In this document: in pieces, positions 33,720-42,443 of the stretch
Layout of the letters: the number at the start of each line of letters is the position of its first letter
Position numbering within the stretch: position 1 is the stretch's first letter
NCBI RefSeq assembly: GCF_017813235.1
Contig: NZ_JAGISH010000002.1
Span: 62,001-126,000, forward strand
Reading direction: 5' to 3'
Length of the DNA stretch: 64,000 nucleotides
DNA from: Sagittula salina
GTDB taxonomy: Bacteria; Pseudomonadota; Alphaproteobacteria; Rhodobacterales; Rhodobacteraceae
The notes under the pieces: generated by a model
What the model was told of the DNA's origin: nothing
The model's input: the letters and a program-made list of their open reading frames with translations, nothing else
The model's database searches: none
Program-made: the position numbers and the translations under genes

Positions 33720-35291
33720 GTGAAAATCGGGACACCAACAGAGGTCAGTGCCGGCGAGAACCGGGTGGCGATGACGCCCGATTCGGCGCTTCAGCTGCAG
33801 AAGCTGGGCTATGATTGCCTGATCCAGAGCGGCGCGGGTCAGAAGGCCGGGTTTGCCGACAAGCTGTATGAAGACGCGGGCGTGACGGTCGTGGCCACCG
33901 CCGAGGCGCTCTGGGCGCAGTCCGACATCATCGCCAAGGTCCGCATTCCGACACTGGCGGAACTGGACTACCTGACCCCCGAGAAGACGCTGATCACCTT
34001 CTTCAACCCGGGCGGCAACGCCGAGGGTCTGGAGAAGGCGAAGGAGACGGGCGCGAACGTCATCGCCATGGAAATGGTGCCGCGCATCAGCCGTGCGCAG
34101 AAGATGGACGCGCTGTCGTCCATGGCCAATATCGCAGGCTACCGCGCGGTGATCGAGGCGGGCAACAACTTTGGCCGCTTCTTCACCGGGCAGGTGACGG
34201 CGGCCGGCAAGGTGCCCCCGGCGAAGGTGCTGGTGGTTGGCGCGGGCGTCGCCGGTCTGGCCGCGATCGGCACGGCGACATCGCTGGGCGCGATCACCTA
34301 TGCCTTCGACGTGCGGCCCGAAGTGGCCGAGCAGGTCGAATCGATGGGCGCCGAATTCGTCTACCTCGATTTCGAAGAGGAACAGCAGGACGGGTCGGCC
34401 ACGGGCGGTTATGCCTCCGTCTCCAGCCCCGAATTCCGCGAAGCGCAGCTGAAGAAGTTCCGCGAGCTCGCCCCCGAGATGGACATCGTCATCACCACGG
34501 CGCTGATCCCCAACCGCGAGGCCCCGAAGCTGTGGCTGAAGGACATGATCGCGGAGATGAAGCCGGGTTCGGTCATCGTCGATCTCGCGGCGGAGAAGGG
34601 CGGCAACGCCGAGGGCACCGTGATGGACGAGCGTGTCGTCACCGACAACGGCGTCATCATCATCGGCTACACTGACTTCCCCAGCCGCATGGCGACGCAG
34701 TCCTCGACGCTTTATGCCACCAACATCCGTCACATGATGACCGATCTGACGCCCGAGAAGGACGGTCAGATCAACCACAACATGGAAGACGACGTCATCC
34801 GTGGCGCGACCGTGGCGCATCAGGGCGAGATCACCTTCCCGCCGCCACCGCCGAAGGTTCAGGCCATCGCGGCCAAGCCAAAGGAAAAGATCAAGGAACT
34901 GACGCCCGAGGAGAAGCGCGCGAAGGAAGTCGCCGCCTTCAAGGCGCAGACCAAGAACCAGGCCATCCTTCTGGGGGTCGGCACGGCGCTGGTGCTGCTG
35001 GTGGGGGCGTATGCGCCAGAAAGCTTCATGAGCCATTTCATCGTCTTCGCGCTGGCGTGCTTCATCGGCTTCCAGGTGATCTGGAACGTCTCGCATTCGC
35101 TGCACACGCCGCTGATGGCCGTTACCAACGCCATCTCCGGCATCATCATCCTCGGCGCGCTGCTGCAGGTCGGCTCTGGCAGCTGGCTTGTCGTCTTGTT
35201 GTCGGCCATCTCCATCCTGATCGCCACGATCAACATCGTCGGCGGGTTCATGGTGACGCGCCGCATGTTGGCGATGTTCCAGAAATCGTAA
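33720..35291 (+). CDS. pntA: NAD(P) transhydrogenase subunit alpha (fused)
   Basis: A 523-residue subunit of the proton-translocating transhydrogenase that makes NADPH from NADH using the proton gradient. Residues 1-370 form the NAD-binding domain I ([19 protein letters not shown] at the start, the [17 protein letters not shown] dinucleotide loop near 170, and [15 protein letters not shown] after it). The last 100 residues carry membrane helices ([34 protein letters not shown]). In many alphaproteobacteria this subunit is split; here it is fused. GTG start. Operon with pntB, 17 bases apart. Confidence 0.96.
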   Translation: MKIGTPTEVSAGENRVAMTPDSALQLQKLGYDCLIQSGAGQKAGFADKLYEDAGVTVVATAEALWAQSDIIAKVRIPTLAELDYLTPEKTLITFFNPGGNAEGLEKAKETGANVIAMEMVPRISRAQKMDALSSMANIAGYRAVIEAGNNFGRFFTGQVTAAGKVPPAKVLVVGAGVAGLAAIGTATSLGAITYAFDVRPEVAEQVESMGAEFVYLDFEEEQQDGSATGGYASVSSPEFREAQLKKFRELAPEMDIVITTALIPNREAPKLWLKDMIAEMKPGSVIVDLAAEKGGNAEGTVMDERVVTDNGVIIIGYTDFPSRMATQSSTLYATNIRHMMTDLTPEKDGQINHNMEDDVIRGATVAHQGEITFPPPPPKVQAIAAKPKEKIKELTPEEKRAKEVAAFKAQTKNQAILLGVGTALVLLVGAYAPESFMSHFIVFALACFIGFQVIWNVSHSLHTPLMAVTNAISGIIILGALLQVGSGSWLVVLLSAISILIATINIVGGFMVTRRMLAMFQKS

Positions 35292-35308
35292 GCGGGAGAA
35301 CTAGATAA

Positions 35309-36784
35309 ATGAGCATTGGTATCGTTTCCGCCGCTTACATCGCCGCGGCGGTCCTCTTCATCCTGTCCCTCGGGGGTCTCTCCGGACAGGAAAGCGCAAA
35401 ACGCGCCGTCTGGTACGGCATCGTCGGCATGGCGCTGGCGGTCCTCGCCACATACTTCGGCCCGGGCATGGGCGGCTACGTCATCGTCCTGTTGATGGTC
35501 ATCGTGGGCGCGGGCATCGGCCAGTATCTCGCGACCAGGGTCGAGATGACCGAAATGCCGCAGCTGGTCGCGGCGCTGCACTCCTTCGTGGGTCTGGCGG
35601 CCGTCTTCATCGGCTACAACGCCGAGCTTGAGATGAACCGCATCGCGGAACTGGTGGCCATGGCACCCACCAGCCTGAACGCGACCGGGCTGGAGGCCTG
35701 GCTGCACGAGCAGGGCGTTCAGGGCTTTGCCGCCAAGGTGGCGCACAAGACGCCGGTCGAGCTGAACATCCTCAAGGTCGAGGTCTTCCTCGGCGTGTTC
35801 ATCGGCGCGGTGACCTTTACCGGGTCGGTCGTGGCCTTCGGCAAACTCGCGGGCAAGGTGACCTCCAAGGCGGTCAAGCTGCCCGGCGGTCACGCGCTGA
35901 ACGCGGGCGCGGCGATCCTGTCCTTCATCCTGTTGCTGGTCTACATGTCCAATGGTGCGGGCTGGACGCTGATCCTGATGTCGCTGCTGGCCTTCTTCAT
36001 CGGCTATCACCTGATCATGGGCATCGGCGGGGCCGACATGCCGGTGGTCGTGTCGATGCTGAACAGCTACTCGGGCTGGGCGGCCTCGGCCATCGGCTTC
36101 AGCCTCGGCAACGACCTGCTGATCGTAACCGGCGCGCTGGTGGGTTCGTCCGGTGCGATCCTGTCCTACATCATGTGCAAGGCGATGAACCGCTCGTTCG
36201 TCTCCGTGATCCTCGGCGGCTTCGGCGGCGCGACGGGTCCGCAGATGGAGGTCGAGGGCGAACAGGTGGCCATCGACGTGGACGGCGTAGCCTCCGCGCT
36301 GGAGGATGCCGACAGCGTCATCATCGTGCCGGGCTACGGCATGGCCGTGGCGCAGGCGCAGCAGAACGTGGCGGAACTGACCCGCAGGCTGCGCGCCAAG
36401 GGCAAGGAAGTGCGTTTCGCCATTCACCCGGTGGCGGGCCGTCTGCCGGGACACATGAACGTGCTTCTGGCCGAGGCAAAGGTGCCCTACGACATCGTTC
36501 TGGAAATGGACGAGATCAACGAGGACTTCCCCGAAACCGACGTGGTCATCGTCATCGGCTCGAACGACATCGTGAACCCGGCGGCGCAGGACGATCCGAA
36601 TTCGCCCATCGCCGGGATGCCCGTTCTCGAAGTCTGGAAGGCCAAGCAGGTCTTCGTGTCGAAGCGCGGCCAGGGCACGGGCTACTCGGGCATCGAGAAC
36701 CCGCTGTTCTACAAGGAGAACACCCGCATGTACTATGGCGACGCCAAACAGTCGCTGGGTGAGCTGCTGACCCGGATCAACTGA
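35309..36784 (+). CDS. pntB: NAD(P) transhydrogenase subunit beta
   Basis: A 491-residue subunit with about nine membrane helices in the N-terminal 280 residues and the NADP(H)-binding domain III in the C-terminal 170. Domain III shows [40 protein letters not shown] and [20 protein letters not shown]. It pumps protons and binds NADP. The ATG is in a GGGAGAACTAGATAA context. The hairpin terminator follows 75 bases after the stop. Confidence 0.97.
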   Translation: MSIGIVSAAYIAAAVLFILSLGGLSGQESAKRAVWYGIVGMALAVLATYFGPGMGGYVIVLLMVIVGAGIGQYLATRVEMTEMPQLVAALHSFVGLAAVFIGYNAELEMNRIAELVAMAPTSLNATGLEAWLHEQGVQGFAAKVAHKTPVELNILKVEVFLGVFIGAVTFTGSVVAFGKLAGKVTSKAVKLPGGHALNAGAAILSFILLLVYMSNGAGWTLILMSLLAFFIGYHLIMGIGGADMPVVVSMLNSYSGWAASAIGFSLGNDLLIVTGALVGSSGAILSYIMCKAMNRSFVSVILGGFGGATGPQMEVEGEQVAIDVDGVASALEDADSVIIVPGYGMAVAQAQQNVAELTRRLRAKGKEVRFAIHPVAGRLPGHMNVLLAEAKVPYDIVLEMDEINEDFPETDVVIVIGSNDIVNPAAQDDPNSPIAGMPVLEVWKAKQVFVSKRGQGTGYSGIENPLFYKENTRMYYGDAKQSLGELLTRIN

Positions 36785-36859
36785 TCCCGCGATCGGATCA
36801 ACAGTAGGCGCGGTCCTTCGGGTGATGCATTCCGCCCTGTGGGACATAGCCACAAGCAA

Positions 36860-36893
36860 GCCTGTCGCGGAAACGCGGCAGGCTGTTGATTTA
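36860..36893 (+). terminator. Terminator of pntAB
   Basis: GCCTGTCGCG and CGCGGCAGGC form a ten-pair stem (one GU) with a GAAA loop, followed by TGTTGATTTA. Confidence 0.8.
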
Positions 36894-36900
36894 CCGCGAT

Positions 36901-36976
36901 ATCTGAACACGGCCCGATTTGAACACGGCCTGATTTGAACACAGCCCGATTTGAACGGCCCGATTTGAACGGCGCC
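36901..36976 (+). repeat. Tandem array of about five 14-16 bp units
   Basis: Units: ATCTGAACACGGCCC, GATTTGAACACGGCCT, GATTTGAACACAGCCC, GATTTGAACGGCCC and GATTTGAACGGCGCC, one after another. Confidence 0.9.
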
Positions 36977-37015
36977 TGGGCTGCATCAGGCGAAACATGT
37001 GCGAGAAAACAGTCT

Positions 37016-37050
37016 CGTCTGGGTGCCGTCTGGGTGTCCGTCTGGGTGTC
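37016..37050 (+). repeat. Three tandem CGTCTGGGTGTC units
   Basis: CGTCTGGGTGC, CGTCTGGGTGTC and CGTCTGGGTGTC follow one another without gaps. Confidence 0.9.
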
Positions 37051-37522
37051 CGCGCCGATGCAAGCGGGCGGAGAGCTCGACAAGGTCGTCGGATTCCCGA
37101 TCCTCCCGCGGCATCTGCGTCGGGAGGTGAAGAACATCCCGTTCGATGGCCCGCTCGATGCCGGTCTCCGCGGGAACCTGGCGCCGTGGGTCTACAAGGC
37201 AACCTGCAACCGGCGGGCACCGTCATGAACCGACGTGGCGTTCGACGAGGCGAAGGCGGCGGGCCGGACCGGATCCCGCAAGAACCCGCCATGTTGAAAG
37301 AAGCGCATCCCTCACCACAGGAAATGGCCGCGATGGTTCCCGTCGCGGCCATTCTCATTGCAGCCAGTTCCTACAAACCGTGCCCCACAAGCCGGTATCC
37401 GTCAGCCTTCGGGGCCGCCCGTTTTCTTTCGGGACAGCGCGCTATCAGGTGCCTCCGCTCTGGTGGCGCAGTGGGTTTCGCGCTACAACTGGAGCGGTAG
37501 ACGTTGCCGGTCCGGTACCCCC

Positions 37523-38065
37523 ATGCCTCTTGCTCTTTATACCTTTGGTCATTTCATCCGCCCCGCCGAGGATGCGGTCAACGACGGGTTTCGTGCTCTG
37601 AACGACCCGATCTTTGCCCGCGTGAACCGCTCCGAAGGGTTGATCGAGCGGTCCGGCTATGCCTCCGATCCCGGACCGCAGCCCTGGGGCGCAGGAGTCT
37701 ACCCCCGGCTCTACGAGGAACGCGGCGACGGATGGTCACCAGCGTCGCTGTCGCTCTGGACGGATCTGGAATCGCCTTATGCCTTGACCTATTCGGGACT
37801 GCACGCGCAGGCGTTGCGGCGCGGGCGGGAGTGGTTCCGGCAGGGCGACTGGCCGCCGCTGGTGCTCTGGTGGCAGACGGACGACGCGGACCGGCCCACA
37901 TGGGCGCAGGGCGCGGAACGCTACGAGGTCCTGCACGACAACGGAGCCTCCGCCTTCGGCTTCAATTTCAGACAGGCCTTCGACCGGGACGGCAATCTCA
38001 CACGCATCGACAAACGTCGTGTCCGGGCGGGCCGCGCCGCCGCAGGATCCATCGGGGTCCCCTGA
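37523..38065 (+). CDS. DUF3291 family protein
   Basis: A 180-residue protein of the DUF3291 type, beginning MPLALYTFGHFIRPAEDAVN, then an aromatic-rich beta core (SLSLWTDLESPYALTYSGLH), WWQTDDADRPTWAQGAERYE and a C-terminal basic end (KRRVRAGR). DUF3291 proteins look like dimeric alpha-beta barrels related to antibiotic biosynthesis monooxygenases; function unknown. The ATG at 37523 follows GGTCCGGTACCCCC, a weak site. No obvious operon; the STAS-like gene starts 122 bases later. Confidence 0.8.
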   Translation: MPLALYTFGHFIRPAEDAVNDGFRALNDPIFARVNRSEGLIERSGYASDPGPQPWGAGVYPRLYEERGDGWSPASLSLWTDLESPYALTYSGLHAQALRRGREWFRQGDWPPLVLWWQTDDADRPTWAQGAERYEVLHDNGASAFGFNFRQAFDRDGNLTRIDKRRVRAGRAAAGSIGVP

Positions 38066-38186
38066 CGGGTCTGCCAGAACAGCCGGGACCACGGGGGTCT
38101 TTTCGCGGCGAATTCCCCTCACAGTCAAAGGTCTGCCGGTGGATACTGCCACTGGTCGCGCCGCGCGATCCCGTAGGAGTTGCCAT

Positions 38187-38621
38187 TTGACGATCCATCG
38201 TAGTTACCTTGTTCACCCGCCCCTCGCGCTGTTCCGATACGAAGGCCGGGTTGATATGGCCATGCTGCTCGAGGCTTTTGGGGCGCATCGCGTGGACCCG
38301 GCGCATGTTCCGGGCTCTGACGTATTCGCGGATCTGACCGATCTGACCGAAGCCGCCCTCGACTTCGAAGTCCTGCGGCACCTTCTGACGGACGCCGCGA
38401 TGCACTACCGTACCCCATGCGAGACGCGCCTGGTTTTCGTCGCGCCCACTGATCTGGGCTATGGCGTGGCCCGCATGTACCAAAGCATGTCCGCAGGCCT
38501 CTCCGCCCATGAGAGAGTGGAGGTCTTGCGCGACCGGACCACGGCCCTGGCGGCGCTCGGCTTGCAGCCCGATCTGGCGCTCTGGATGGCACGCGCGACG
38601 CCGGGGAGACGGCAGGGATAG
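38187..38621 (+). CDS. SpoIIAA/STAS-like domain protein A
   Basis: A 144-residue protein starting with TTG, preceded by TAGGAG at ideal spacing. The pattern is ALFRYEGRVDMAMLLEAF, then FADLTDLTEAALDFEVLRH, and VFVAPTDLGYGVARMYQS, ending with an RVEVLRDRTTALAALG helix. This is the layout of the small SpoIIAA-like (STAS fold) family. A second copy on the opposite strand (39122-39637) is clearly homologous, with FADLTDLTEAALDFE matching ISDLRNIEDLQLDFG and YGVARMYQS matching FGVARIYQS. It probably binds a partner or ligand. Function unknown. Confidence 0.75.
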   Translation: MTIHRSYLVHPPLALFRYEGRVDMAMLLEAFGAHRVDPAHVPGSDVFADLTDLTEAALDFEVLRHLLTDAAMHYRTPCETRLVFVAPTDLGYGVARMYQSMSAGLSAHERVEVLRDRTTALAALGLQPDLALWMARATPGRRQG

Positions 38622-38701
38622 GGAAGGGGCTTGTACCGCGGCTGAAATTCCGATTAAAATTGTCGGATATAATGCCCGCCGGAACAGAAAGGCCTTACGC
38701 C

Positions 38702-39076
38702 ATGTCCCACCCAAAGCCTGCGCCCGCCACGGATCACTGGTCCGACCGTTTTCCCCGGCTGCTGGCGTCGGAGCCGCGACTCGACCTTCTGCGCTACGCG
38801 TTGCATGGGCTGGAGGATCAAAACCCCGAACACCCTTTGGCGCGCCTGTCGGAGACGCTGACCCGCGCGCTGGGGCAGGTGCCGGAAATCGCCCATCCGG
38901 GCACGCCGGAACAAAGCTTTGACGAACGCTGGCTCCTGGCTGCCTTCGAAGCGCTGCGCCGGGCAGATCTGCGGTGGTATCAGTTCCTGCTGCGCTCGCG
39001 GATGCGCGCGGGGGATGCCGCCCGGGCGCATTTCGCCCTTATGCAAGCACAGGTCTGGCTGGAGGCGCGCCTCTGA
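38702..39076 (+). CDS. Unknown small protein between two STAS-like genes
   Basis: A 124-residue protein. N-terminal residues 1-25 are polar and Pro-rich. The middle is helical with LDLLRYALHGLEDQNPEHPL and a hydrophobic C-terminal helix (AFEALRRADLRWYQFLLRSR, then AHFALMQAQVWLEARL). No family recognised. The ATG at 38702 has only a modest AGAAAGG site; an in-frame ATG 14 codons upstream is possible. It sits between the two STAS-like paralogues, 80 and 45 bases away. Confidence 0.65.
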   Translation: MSHPKPAPATDHWSDRFPRLLASEPRLDLLRYALHGLEDQNPEHPLARLSETLTRALGQVPEIAHPGTPEQSFDERWLLAAFEALRRADLRWYQFLLRSRMRAGDAARAHFALMQAQVWLEARL

Positions 39077-39121
39077 CCTCTGCGGGTCAGGTGGAGGAGC
39101 GAGGAGCCTTGCCTCGAACGG

Positions 39122-39637
39122 TCAGGGGATGACCGAACCGCTAAGTCGGCGCTTCGGTAACAAGTCGTCATCCACGGAGGCCTCGGGGTCGAGTGTTGCC
39201 GCAGTGGGTTGCTCCCGGACCTCGCGCGCGACGCAGCCCTTGAGAAGCTCGGCAATCGACTCGGCGGCAAAATCATGGAAGGCCAGCGTTTCGGCTTCGG
39301 TGCGGAAGACGGAAACCTGAATGCCTCCGTCCGCCTCCGCGAGGCTCTGGTAGATCCGGGCCACCCCGAACGCGACATCGCCGGGCGCGAAGACGCTGAT
39401 GGTCTTCTGCACGCGATAGGCGTCGTTTTTTTCGCGGACCACGCCGCGCATGCTGCCGAAATCGAGCTGCAGGTCCTCGATATTCCTCAGATCGGAAATT
39501 TCGGGCATGGTCGCCCGGTGCAGCGGGTCCGCCACGTGGTCCACCAGATGATCCCGGATCGTGGCGCGATCGATGATCCCGGTGTACACACAGATGGCAT
39601 AGGCGCCGTCCGGCGCATAGTAACGGGCTATTGGCAT
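39122..39637 (-). CDS. SpoIIAA/STAS-like domain protein B (paralogue)
   Basis: A 171-residue protein with the same fold pattern as the 38187-38621 product: YAICVYTGIIDRATIRDHLV, ISDLRNIEDLQLDFGSMRGV, VFAPGDVAFGVARIYQSL and VSVFRTEAETLAFH. It also has a 50-residue C-terminal tail, rich in charged residues, that the other lacks. The ATG at 39637 has a GAGGCCGTGC site; an upstream in-frame ATG at 39709 is less likely. It converges toward the small unknown gene (45 bases between stop codons). Confidence 0.72.
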   Translation of the reverse strand: MPIARYYAPDGAYAICVYTGIIDRATIRDHLVDHVADPLHRATMPEISDLRNIEDLQLDFGSMRGVVREKNDAYRVQKTISVFAPGDVAFGVARIYQSLAEADGGIQVSVFRTEAETLAFHDFAAESIAELLKGCVAREVREQPTAATLDPEASVDDDLLPKRRLSGSVIP

Positions 39638-39827
39638 AGCACGGCCTCGTGACACGAAGGGCGAACTGCCCAACGTCTTTATTATAAATGAGGAATTCTT
39701 GCGCTTCAAATCGCCCTCAGGTTGCTGCGGCGGGAATAGGCGGATTCCAGCCCGGCGATGTCGTCATACCGTGATCGCGCCTGTATACCGGCCGCGCCGG
39801 TCCGCTTACGGTTTTCCGCGCGTGCAT

Positions 39828-39848
39828 CCGCGCAATATACTTGCGCGG
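39828..39848. promoter_or_regulatory. Candidate bioY operator
   Basis: CCGCGCAA-TATAC-TTGCGCGG is a perfect eight-base inverted repeat, 55 bases upstream of the bioY start codon. It does not match the BioR consensus (TTATAGATAA type). It could be a repressor site or a hairpin. Confidence 0.5.
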
Positions 39849-39903
39849 CGTTCGGGGTTCGGGCACAACCCCGGAAATGGTTTCGACAGGATAGGGGGAA
39901 CCC

Positions 39904-40503
39904 ATGGACCTTACGTTTGACCGCGACGTGCTGGTGGATACCTTCGGTGCGAAAGAGGGCTCTGCCCTGCGCCTGAAGCAGGCGGCACTGGTGGTTTTCG
40001 GCATTGCGGCTCTGGCCGCGTCGGCCAAGATCAGCGTGCCGATGTGGCCGGTGCCGATCACCATGGGCACCTTTGCCGTGCTGAGCATGGGCGCCGCCTA
40101 CGGCGCACGTCTCGGTCTGGTGACGATCCTCGGCTACATGCTGGTGGGCGCACTGGGCTTCGACGTCTTCGCGGGTTCCTCCGCCGAAAAGCACGGCCTG
40201 ACCTACATGATGGGCGGCACCGGAGGCTACCTTGTCGGCTACGTGCTGGCCGTGGGTCTGCTGGGGATGCTGGCCCGCGCCGGCTGGGACCGCTCGCCGC
40301 TGAAGATGGCTGGCGCCATGCTGATGGGCAACGCGCTGATTTACGTTCCCGGCCTGATCTGGCTGGGCATGCTCTATGGCTGGGACAAGCCGATCCTCGA
40401 CTGGGGCCTGACCCCCTTCCTGATCGGTGACGCGGTGAAGCTGGCGTTGGCCGCCCTGATCCTGCCCGCCGCCTGGAAGCTCGTCGGCCGCGCACGCGGC
40501 TGA
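39904..40503 (+). CDS. bioY: Biotin transporter BioY (solitary S-component)
   Basis: A 199-residue inner-membrane protein with about six helices. The ECF S-component core is ISVPMWPVPITMGTFAVLSM near 44-63 and GYMLVGALGFDVFAG near 79-93. The C-terminus contains FLIGDAVKLALAAL near 179-192. No ECF ATPases (bioM) or T-component (bioN) adjoins, so it may work alone or share them. A palindrome lies upstream and an unusual reiterated terminator follows. The ATG follows ATAGGGGGAACCC. Confidence 0.96.
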   Translation: MDLTFDRDVLVDTFGAKEGSALRLKQAALVVFGIAALAASAKISVPMWPVPITMGTFAVLSMGAAYGARLGLVTILGYMLVGALGFDVFAGSSAEKHGLTYMMGGTGGYLVGYVLAVGLLGMLARAGWDRSPLKMAGAMLMGNALIYVPGLIWLGMLYGWDKPILDWGLTPFLIGDAVKLALAALILPAAWKLVGRARG

Positions 40504-40540
40504 TCCGGCAGGGCCACGGCTCCAAGCCAACGAACACCGA

Positions 40541-40568
40541 AGGCCGGACCTCGCGTCCGGCCTTTTTC
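40541..40568 (+). terminator. Terminator of bioY
   Basis: AGGCCGGAC and GTCCGGCCT form a nine-pair stem with loop CTCGC, followed by TTTTCTG. Confidence 0.85.
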
Positions 40569-40591
40569 TGTTCCCGGCCTTTTTCTGTTCC
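40558..40591 (+). repeat. Tandem duplication of terminator tail
   Basis: CGGCCTTTTTCTGTTCC occurs twice in a row (40558-40574 and 40575-40591), and CGACCATTTTCTG follows as a diverged third unit. Confidence 0.85.
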
Positions 40592-40676
40592 CGACCATTT
40601 TCTGTCGGGCCCTTTTCGTTGGGCCTTGCCCTGTTTCCGCCCTTCACCGGGTCGGCGCACGCCCCCACGATTCGCC

Positions 40677-41885
40677 TCAGGCCAGTTCCGTTTCGATCCG
40701 CGCGCCGCTTTCCAGCGTGCGATGCACCGGGCAGCGGTCCGCGATCTCCATCAGGCGATGGCGCTGCACTGTGCTCAGATCCCCCGTCAGGATGATCCGG
40801 CGAACAAAGCGATCCAGCCGCCCATCCCCGCCGCCCGCGTCCTGCGCGTGCACCTTGTCGTGGCTCACGTCCACGGACACATGCTCCAGCGGCCAGCCTT
40901 TGCGCCGCGCATAAAGGCGGATCGTCATCGAGGTGCAGGCCCCCAGTCCGGCGGCGACGAAGCCGTAGGGCGACATGCCCCGGTTGCTGCCGCCATAGGC
41001 CAGCGGCTCATCCGCCAGCGCGTGGTGGTACGGACCCGATGTGATGTCCTGAAGGCATCCGCGCACGCCCGCCTCCGCCACGCGGGTGATCCCCTCCGGG
41101 GCACCGGGCGGCGGCGCGGGCGGTGCCAGCCGCAGCGCCCGCCGCGCCCAAGCGGCGATCACGCCCGCGGCGTATTCGGCATCCTCCTCGCGGCTGACAA
41201 GGTGATCGGCCCCGTCCAGCGTGACAAGGCTTTTCGGCTGGCGCGCGGCCTCGAACAGCCGCAGCGCGTCCGAGATCGGCACCACCGTGTCCCCCGGCGC
41301 GTGCAGCACCAGAAGCACCCGGTCGAGCCGCGCCAGCGTGTCTGTCAGGGACTCCGCCATGAGATCGTCCACCAGCCCTTGCCCGAGTGTAAAGGGCCGA
41401 CCGCCTATCTCTACCTGTGCCCGTCCCTCCGCCGCGATCTGCGGCAGCGCCTGGGCAAAGCGTTGCGTCAGCCGCGCCGGTTCAAAGGCGGTCCCGATGG
41501 TCACGACCGCGCGGGCGGAGGCGATGCGCGGCGCCGCGTGCAGCGTCGCAAGCCCGCCCAGCGAATGGCCAACCAGCAACCCCGGCGCCATGCCCCGCGT
41601 ATCGAGGAAGCGCGCCGCCGCCTCCAGATCGCCGACCCGGGTCCGCAGCGTGCTATTGGCGTACTCGCCCTGTGAATGCCCCAGCCCGGTGAAATCGAAC
41701 CGCAGCACTGCGATACCCATGGCCGCCAGCCGCTGCGCTATACGCCGGGCGGCGTGGATGTCCTTGCCGCAGGTGAAACAATGCGCGAAAAGCGCGGTGG
41801 CAAGATGCGGCCCCATGGGCAGGTCGAGCCGAGCGGCCAGCGCCTCTCCGTCCAGCCCGTCAAAGGTTATGCGTTCGGTCGGCAT
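40677..41885 (-). CDS. Bifunctional alpha/beta-hydrolase/OsmC family protein
   Basis: A 402-residue fusion. Residues 1-260 are an alpha/beta-hydrolase with the elbow GHSLGGLATL near 106-115, FDFTGLGHSQGEY near 65 and GADHLVSREEDAEY near 226. Residues 280-402 are OsmC-like, with the peroxidatic Cys in LGACTSMTI and the second Cys in DRCPVHRTLE. OsmC domains reduce organic hydroperoxides. Fused pairs like this are known in bacteria; the hydrolase probably processes lipid-like substrates. The ATG at 41885 follows GGGGAGAAAGC. Confidence 0.9.
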   Translation of the reverse strand: MPTERITFDGLDGEALAARLDLPMGPHLATALFAHCFTCGKDIHAARRIAQRLAAMGIAVLRFDFTGLGHSQGEYANSTLRTRVGDLEAAARFLDTRGMAPGLLVGHSLGGLATLHAAPRIASARAVVTIGTAFEPARLTQRFAQALPQIAAEGRAQVEIGGRPFTLGQGLVDDLMAESLTDTLARLDRVLLVLHAPGDTVVPISDALRLFEAARQPKSLVTLDGADHLVSREEDAEYAAGVIAAWARRALRLAPPAPPPGAPEGITRVAEAGVRGCLQDITSGPYHHALADEPLAYGGSNRGMSPYGFVAAGLGACTSMTIRLYARRKGWPLEHVSVDVSHDKVHAQDAGGGDGRLDRFVRRIILTGDLSTVQRHRLMEIADRCPVHRTLESGARIETELA

Positions 41886-41977
41886 GGCGCTTTCTCCCCG
41901 GCGGCGGTCAGGCACGAGGATGGTCGCGACCGCGCCGCCCGGCAAGCGGCGGCGACGGGCCTGACGGAAAGGTGAGA

Positions 41978-42420
41978 ATGCTGCAATACATGCTGAGGAC
42001 CTGCGCGCTCCTCGGTTTCGCGGCTACGGCGACCTCCTTCCTTGGCGCGCTGCATCCGGCGGGCGACAGCCTCGCGGTGTTCCGGCTGCCGATCGCCATT
42101 CTGGCCGCGCTGGCGCTGATCCGGTGCGACAGGCCACGCGCGCTGCGGTGGCCGTTGGCGGCCTTGGTGCTGGCGATGCTGGGTGGTCACGTGGCGTGGT
42201 GGATGCCGGATGCGGGCCTTGCGCCGGCACCGGGGGACATCGTGCATTACCAGCAGAACCTCTGGGGCGGGCGCAAGGGGTGACCGACTTCGCCGGCCGC
42301 GAGCTTGGCGAGGACCCGGATGTCGTCACCTGCAGGAGGTGTCGCGGCTGAACCGTCCCGTTCCGGATACGCTCGGCGCCCGCTATCCCGCGCTGCCTCG
42401 GCTCGGACCGCAACGGGCTG
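41978..42420 (+). pseudogene. Decayed endonuclease/exonuclease/phosphatase (EEP) family gene
   Basis: The frame from 41978 encodes an N-terminal membrane region (two or three hydrophobic segments, then VHYQQNLWGGRKG) and stops at 42283. In the next frame lies VTDFAGRELGEDPDVVT, and in a third frame LQEVSRLNRPVPDTLGARYP. Together they read NLWGG, DPDVVTLQEVS, LGARYP, the start of an EEP catalytic domain. Two single-base losses, near 42285 and 42330, in short G and C runs, explain the breaks. The rest of the domain is missing before the NUDIX gene. It is either truly decayed or partly a sequencing artefact. Confidence 0.65.
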
Positions 42421-42443
42421 CTCGCGCGGATCAGGTGATCGGA

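Larger units (their letters stand above)
36785..37522. other. Long spacer with two tandem-repeat arrays
   Basis: The 738-base spacer after pntB holds its terminator (36860-36893), a tandem array of GATTTGAAC-type units (36901-36976) and a shorter array (37016-37050). Open frames exist but have no good start. No recognisable gene. Confidence 0.5.

Noticed and set aside
36935-37228. Small plus-strand frame after pntB
   Set aside because: It runs through tandem repeats and has no ribosome site or recognisable domain.
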